The position numbers were made by a program, and so were the translations under genes. From JBOHWJ01 sp050736615 (lineage in GTDB: Bacteria > Desulfobacterota > Binatia > Binatales > Binataceae): a stretch of DNA of 8,403 bases. Location: positions 1-8,403 of the forward strand of contig JBOHWL010000246.1 of assembly GCA_050736615.1 (NCBI GenBank), read 5' to 3'. Below are positions 5,667 through 8,403 of this stretch, piece by piece. The notes beneath the pieces were generated by a model, which was not told the DNA's origin, searched no databases, and worked only from the letters and a program-made list of their open reading frames with translations. Every line of letters starts with the position of its first letter. The stretch's first letter is position 1.

Positions 5667-6794
5667 ATGCGCCGATTGACGCTGGCCGCGCTGGGCTTGG
5701 CGTTTATCCAGATATTGGCCTCCGGATGCTCTGGCAGGCCCGCTACCACCGCGACGGCGATGCCGCCAGTGCCGGTAAGTGTGGCGACCGCGATTGAAAA
5801 GACCGTGCCCGATCAATTGAAGAACATCGGCACAGTCGAGGCGTACGCCACCGTCAACATCAAGTCGCGGGTCGAGGGTCAGCTCATCGCGATCAATTTC
5901 AAGGAAGGCGATTTCGTCAAAAAAGACCAGCTCCTGTTCACCCTCGATCCGCGTCCGTTCGAGGCGGCGCTGATGCAAGCGCGCGCCAGTTATGCCAAAG
6001 ACCTCGCCACTGCGCGTCAAGCACAGACCGACGAACGCCGCTACCACATCCTGCTGGAAAACGGCGTTGGTTCGCAGGAACAGTACGATCAGGCCAACGC
6101 GGCTTCGCAAAGCCTGACCGCGGCGGTTGCGGCCGATAAGGCGGGCGTGCGCACCGCGGAGTTGAATCTCGCATACTCGCGAATTCACTCATTGATCGAT
6201 GGGCGCACTGGCAATCTGCAGGTTCATATCGGCGACATGATCAAACCGGACAGCGACACCGCGATGGTGGTGATCAATCAGATTGAGCCGATCTACGTGG
6301 ATTTTAATATTCCCGAAAAGGATCTTCCCGAGGTTCGCCGTTACATGGAAGCGCGTGCGCTGCGCGTGGAAGCGATGGCGGCGGGTGAAGACGAACCCGA
6401 ACAGGGCGCGCTCAGCTTCATTGATAATTCCGTCGACACCACTACCGGAACGATTCTATTGAAAGGCACGTTCCAGAATGGCGGCCGCCGCCTGTGGCCG
6501 GGCCAATTCGTCAACGCGACACTTACGCTCAGAGAAATACCGGATGCGGTACTGGTGCCCTCCGAAGCTTTGCAATCCGGTCAGCGCGGCGCCTTCGTTT
6601 ATGTCGTCGGCCATGACATGAAGGTGACGGCACGCCCGGTAATCGCGGGCGCACAGATTGGCAAATTGACCATTATCGAAAGTGGCTTGGCCACAGGCGA
6701 ACAGGTGGTGGTCGACGGACAATTGCGGCTGGCGCCGGGAGCGACGGTAAGAATCAAGCCCGCGCTCGCCACCGCCGCGGCCGGTACATCGTAA
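5667..6794 (+). CDS. RND efflux periplasmic adaptor lipoprotein (MdtA/AcrA-like membrane fusion protein)
   Basis: This 375-residue membrane fusion protein links an inner-membrane RND pump to an outer-membrane channel in the periplasm. The N-terminus MRRLTLAALGLAFIQILASG followed by Cys21 is a lipoprotein signal peptide, which places the mature protein on the inner membrane. The domains follow the family order. The first half of the lipoyl-like domain (about 60-96) carries SRVEGQL and EGDFVKKDQLLFTLDPRPFE. An alpha-helical hairpin spans about 97-170, and IDGRTGNLQVHIGDMI (177-192) resumes the lipoyl fold. The beta-barrel is at about 205-285 (IEPIYVDFNIPE, WPGQFVNATL) and the membrane-proximal domain runs to the end. 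The frame stays open upstream to GTG 5568, giving 408 residues. I chose ATG 5667 because the signal peptide starts exactly there, with a weak GGCGGA before it. The usual Pro before IDG is Leu176. The stop overlaps the pump start. Confidence 0.92.
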   Translation: MRRLTLAALGLAFIQILASGCSGRPATTATAMPPVPVSVATAIEKTVPDQLKNIGTVEAYATVNIKSRVEGQLIAINFKEGDFVKKDQLLFTLDPRPFEAALMQARASYAKDLATARQAQTDERRYHILLENGVGSQEQYDQANAASQSLTAAVAADKAGVRTAELNLAYSRIHSLIDGRTGNLQVHIGDMIKPDSDTAMVVINQIEPIYVDFNIPEKDLPEVRRYMEARALRVEAMAAGEDEPEQGALSFIDNSVDTTTGTILLKGTFQNGGRRLWPGQFVNATLTLREIPDAVLVPSEALQSGQRGAFVYVVGHDMKVTARPVIAGAQIGKLTIIESGLATGEQVVVDGQLRLAPGATVRIKPALATAAAGTS

Positions 6795-8403
6795 TGAATC
6801 TGGCCGGGCCCTTCATCCGCCGTCCGGTGATGACCACGCTGGTATCGTTGGCCATCATCATTTTCGGAGTGGCCAGCTACAAATTCCTGCCGGTCAGCGA
6901 CCTGCCCAACGTGGATTTTCCCACCATTCTGGTCACCGCGACGCTGCCCGGCGCCAGCCCGCAAACGATGGCTTCTTCTATCGCCACACCGCTCGAGCAT
7001 GAATTTTCGACCATCGACGGCCTCGAGCAGATGACCTCGAGCAGCACCCAGGGCGCCACCAGCATCACGTTGGAATTTGCGCTTAGTCGCAATATCGACG
7101 GGGCGGCGCAGGACGTGCAATCGAAAATCGCGGCGGCGCAATCGCAACTGCCGCCGGGAATGCCCAGTCCACCGACTTACGAAAAGGTTAACCCGGCGGA
7201 CAAAGCGATCCTTTACCTCGGCCTGAGTTCCCAGACCTTGCCGTTGTCGACCGTCGACGAATACGCCGAGACCTACCTCGGGCAGCGCATCTCGATGATC
7301 GGTGGCGTCGCGCAAGTCCAGGTCTACGGCTCACAGAAATACGCCGTACGGATTCAACTCGACCCGCGCGCGCTAGCCACGCGCGGCATCGGCATCGACC
7401 AGGTGGCGCAGGCGGTCGAGGATGCCAACGTCGATTTGCCCGTTGGGGTTCTCTATGGGCAAAAGCGGGCGTTCACCGTTCAAGCCAACGGCCAGCTAAC
7501 CGACGCGGCGGCATATCGGCCGCTGATCGTGGCGTACAAAAATGGCGCGCCGGTCCGCCTGGAACAGCTCGGCCGCGTGCTCGATAGCGTTCAAAACGAC
7601 AAGCTGGCGGGCTGGGTACGTGGCGAACGGGCGGTGGTGCTGGCGGTTCAGCGTCAGCCGGGCACTAACACCGTCGAAGTAGTCGATAATATCCGCAAGA
7701 TCCTGCCGGTCTTCCGCGCCGAATTGCCCGCCGCCATCCATATGACGGTGCTCTACGATCGTTCGGCCACGATTCGCCAGTCCGTCAATGATGTCCAGTT
7801 CACGCTGCTGCTGACCGTGTTCCTGGTCGTGATGGTCATCTTCGTGTTCCTGCGCAACATTTCCGCGACCATCATTCCCAGCCTCGCACTGCCGATGGCG
7901 ATTATCGGCACGTTCGCCGTGATGTGGGCGGTCGGCTACAGCCTTGACAATCTGTCGTTATTGGCGTTGACGCTGTCGGTCGGCTTCGTCGTCGATGACG
8001 CCATCGTGATGCTCGAAAATATCGTGCGCCACCTCGAGATGGGCAAAGGCGTGCTCGAGGCGGCGCTCGACGGCTCCGGCGAAATCGCCTTCACCATCCT
8101 CTCGATGACCTTTTCGCTCGCCGCGGTCTTCATCCCGGTGCTTTTTCTCGGCGGCATCATCGGACGACTGCTGCATGAGTTTGCCGTAACCATCGCCGCC
8201 GCCATCCTGGTCTCGGGTTTTGTCTCGCTAACCCTCACCCCGATGCTATGTAGCCGCTTCCTGCGCGCGCCCGAGCATGCCGGTCATGGCTACCTCTATA
8301 ACCTGACCGAGCGCGGCTTCGACCGGCTGCTCGATGGTTACCGCGTGAGCCTCGGCTGGGCGATGCGCCATCGCCGCTTCATAATGTTCGTCCTCTTCAT
8401 CAC
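6794..8403 (+). CDS. RND efflux pump, HAE1 family, MdtC-like (partial, 3' end outside the window)
   Basis: This is the inner-membrane, proton-driven drug-efflux subunit. Only 536 of roughly 1,040 expected residues are present, and the frame runs open through the window edge. The N-terminus is FIRRPVMTTLVSLAIIIFGV (8-27, TM1), followed by LPVSDLPNVDFPTILVTATL (33-52) and the LPGASPQTM element. The porter subdomains reach about residue 330. TM2 is near 336-354. TM4 carries the proton-relay pair Asp401-Asp402 in GFVVDDAIVMLENI, equivalent to AcrB D407/D408. TM5-TM6 lie at about 432-487. The window ends around the beginning of TM7. The wording of GASPQTMASSIATPLE, DNLSLLALT and SLTLTPMLCS is closest, from memory, to MdtC rather than AcrB. 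The ATG overlaps the adaptor stop (TAATG) and no separate Shine-Dalgarno is evident, so translation is probably coupled. Efflux substrates are unknown. Confidence 0.95.
   Translation, partial: MNLAGPFIRRPVMTTLVSLAIIIFGVASYKFLPVSDLPNVDFPTILVTATLPGASPQTMASSIATPLEHEFSTIDGLEQMTSSSTQGATSITLEFALSRNIDGAAQDVQSKIAAAQSQLPPGMPSPPTYEKVNPADKAILYLGLSSQTLPLSTVDEYAETYLGQRISMIGGVAQVQVYGSQKYAVRIQLDPRALATRGIGIDQVAQAVEDANVDLPVGVLYGQKRAFTVQANGQLTDAAAYRPLIVAYKNGAPVRLEQLGRVLDSVQNDKLAGWVRGERAVVLAVQRQPGTNTVEVVDNIRKILPVFRAELPAAIHMTVLYDRSATIRQSVNDVQFTLLLTVFLVVMVIFVFLRNISATIIPSLALPMAIIGTFAVMWAVGYSLDNLSLLALTLSVGFVVDDAIVMLENIVRHLEMGKGVLEAALDGSGEIAFTILSMTFSLAAVFIPVLFLGGIIGRLLHEFAVTIAAAILVSGFVSLTLTPMLCSRFLRAPEHAGHGYLYNLTERGFDRLLDGYRVSLGWAMRHRRFIMFVLFI

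Noticed and set aside
5556..6188. Minus-strand open frame of 210 codons opposite the adaptor
   Set aside because: The adaptor on the plus strand shows clear domain motifs over the same bases. The antisense product has no recognisable feature.
6599..7315. Minus-strand open frame of 238 codons across the adaptor/pump junction
   Set aside because: It lies wholly opposite two well-supported genes, is rich in Arg, His and Gly, and shows no family motif. It is a shadow of GC-rich codon bias.

Overview
This window looks like chromosomal DNA from a Gram-negative (diderm), fairly GC-rich, probably environmental bacterium. The diderm inference rests on a tripartite-type RND efflux system at the right end, with a lipoprotein periplasmic adaptor and an inner-membrane pump. 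A luciferase-like (LLM) oxidoreductase of the F420-dependent type, a CocE/NonD hydrolase and MDR alcohol dehydrogenases together would fit a soil lineage such as Candidatus Binatota or a similar uncultured group. That placement is inference from gene content only. There are no rRNA, tRNA, CRISPR, IS or phage features.

Left part (55-3465, minus strand): three oxidoreductase genes point leftwards. In transcription order they are an LLM-class flavin/F420 oxidoreductase (3465-2470), a zinc-dependent alcohol dehydrogenase of the MDR superfamily (2263-1208) and a PIG3-type zinc-free NADPH:quinone oxidoreductase (1035-55). The gaps of 206 and 172 bases, a candidate promoter before the alcohol dehydrogenase and a stem-loop after it suggest that they are not one tight operon.

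Middle (3466-5440): a 217-base divergent intergenic region separates the LLM gene from a rightward CocE/NonD-family alpha/beta hydrolase with a complete Ser-Asp-His triad. This region carries a perfect 7-2-7 inverted repeat that could be an operator. Hydrolase, alcohol dehydrogenase, quinone reductase and LLM oxidoreductase could together serve catabolism or detoxification of an ester or amide substrate. No substrate can be read from the sequence.

Right part (5667-8403, plus strand): an MdtA/AcrA-like lipoprotein adaptor overlaps, through a TAATG junction, an HAE1-family RND pump most like MdtC. The pump is cut by the window end after 536 codons, near the start of the predicted seventh membrane segment. 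An outer-membrane factor, or a second pump gene, may follow outside the window.

No clearly new system is visible. The points most worth a second look are an Asp replacing one structural-zinc Cys in the alcohol dehydrogenase, the inverted repeat in the divergent promoter region, and the functional coherence of the hydrolase/oxidoreductase cluster.
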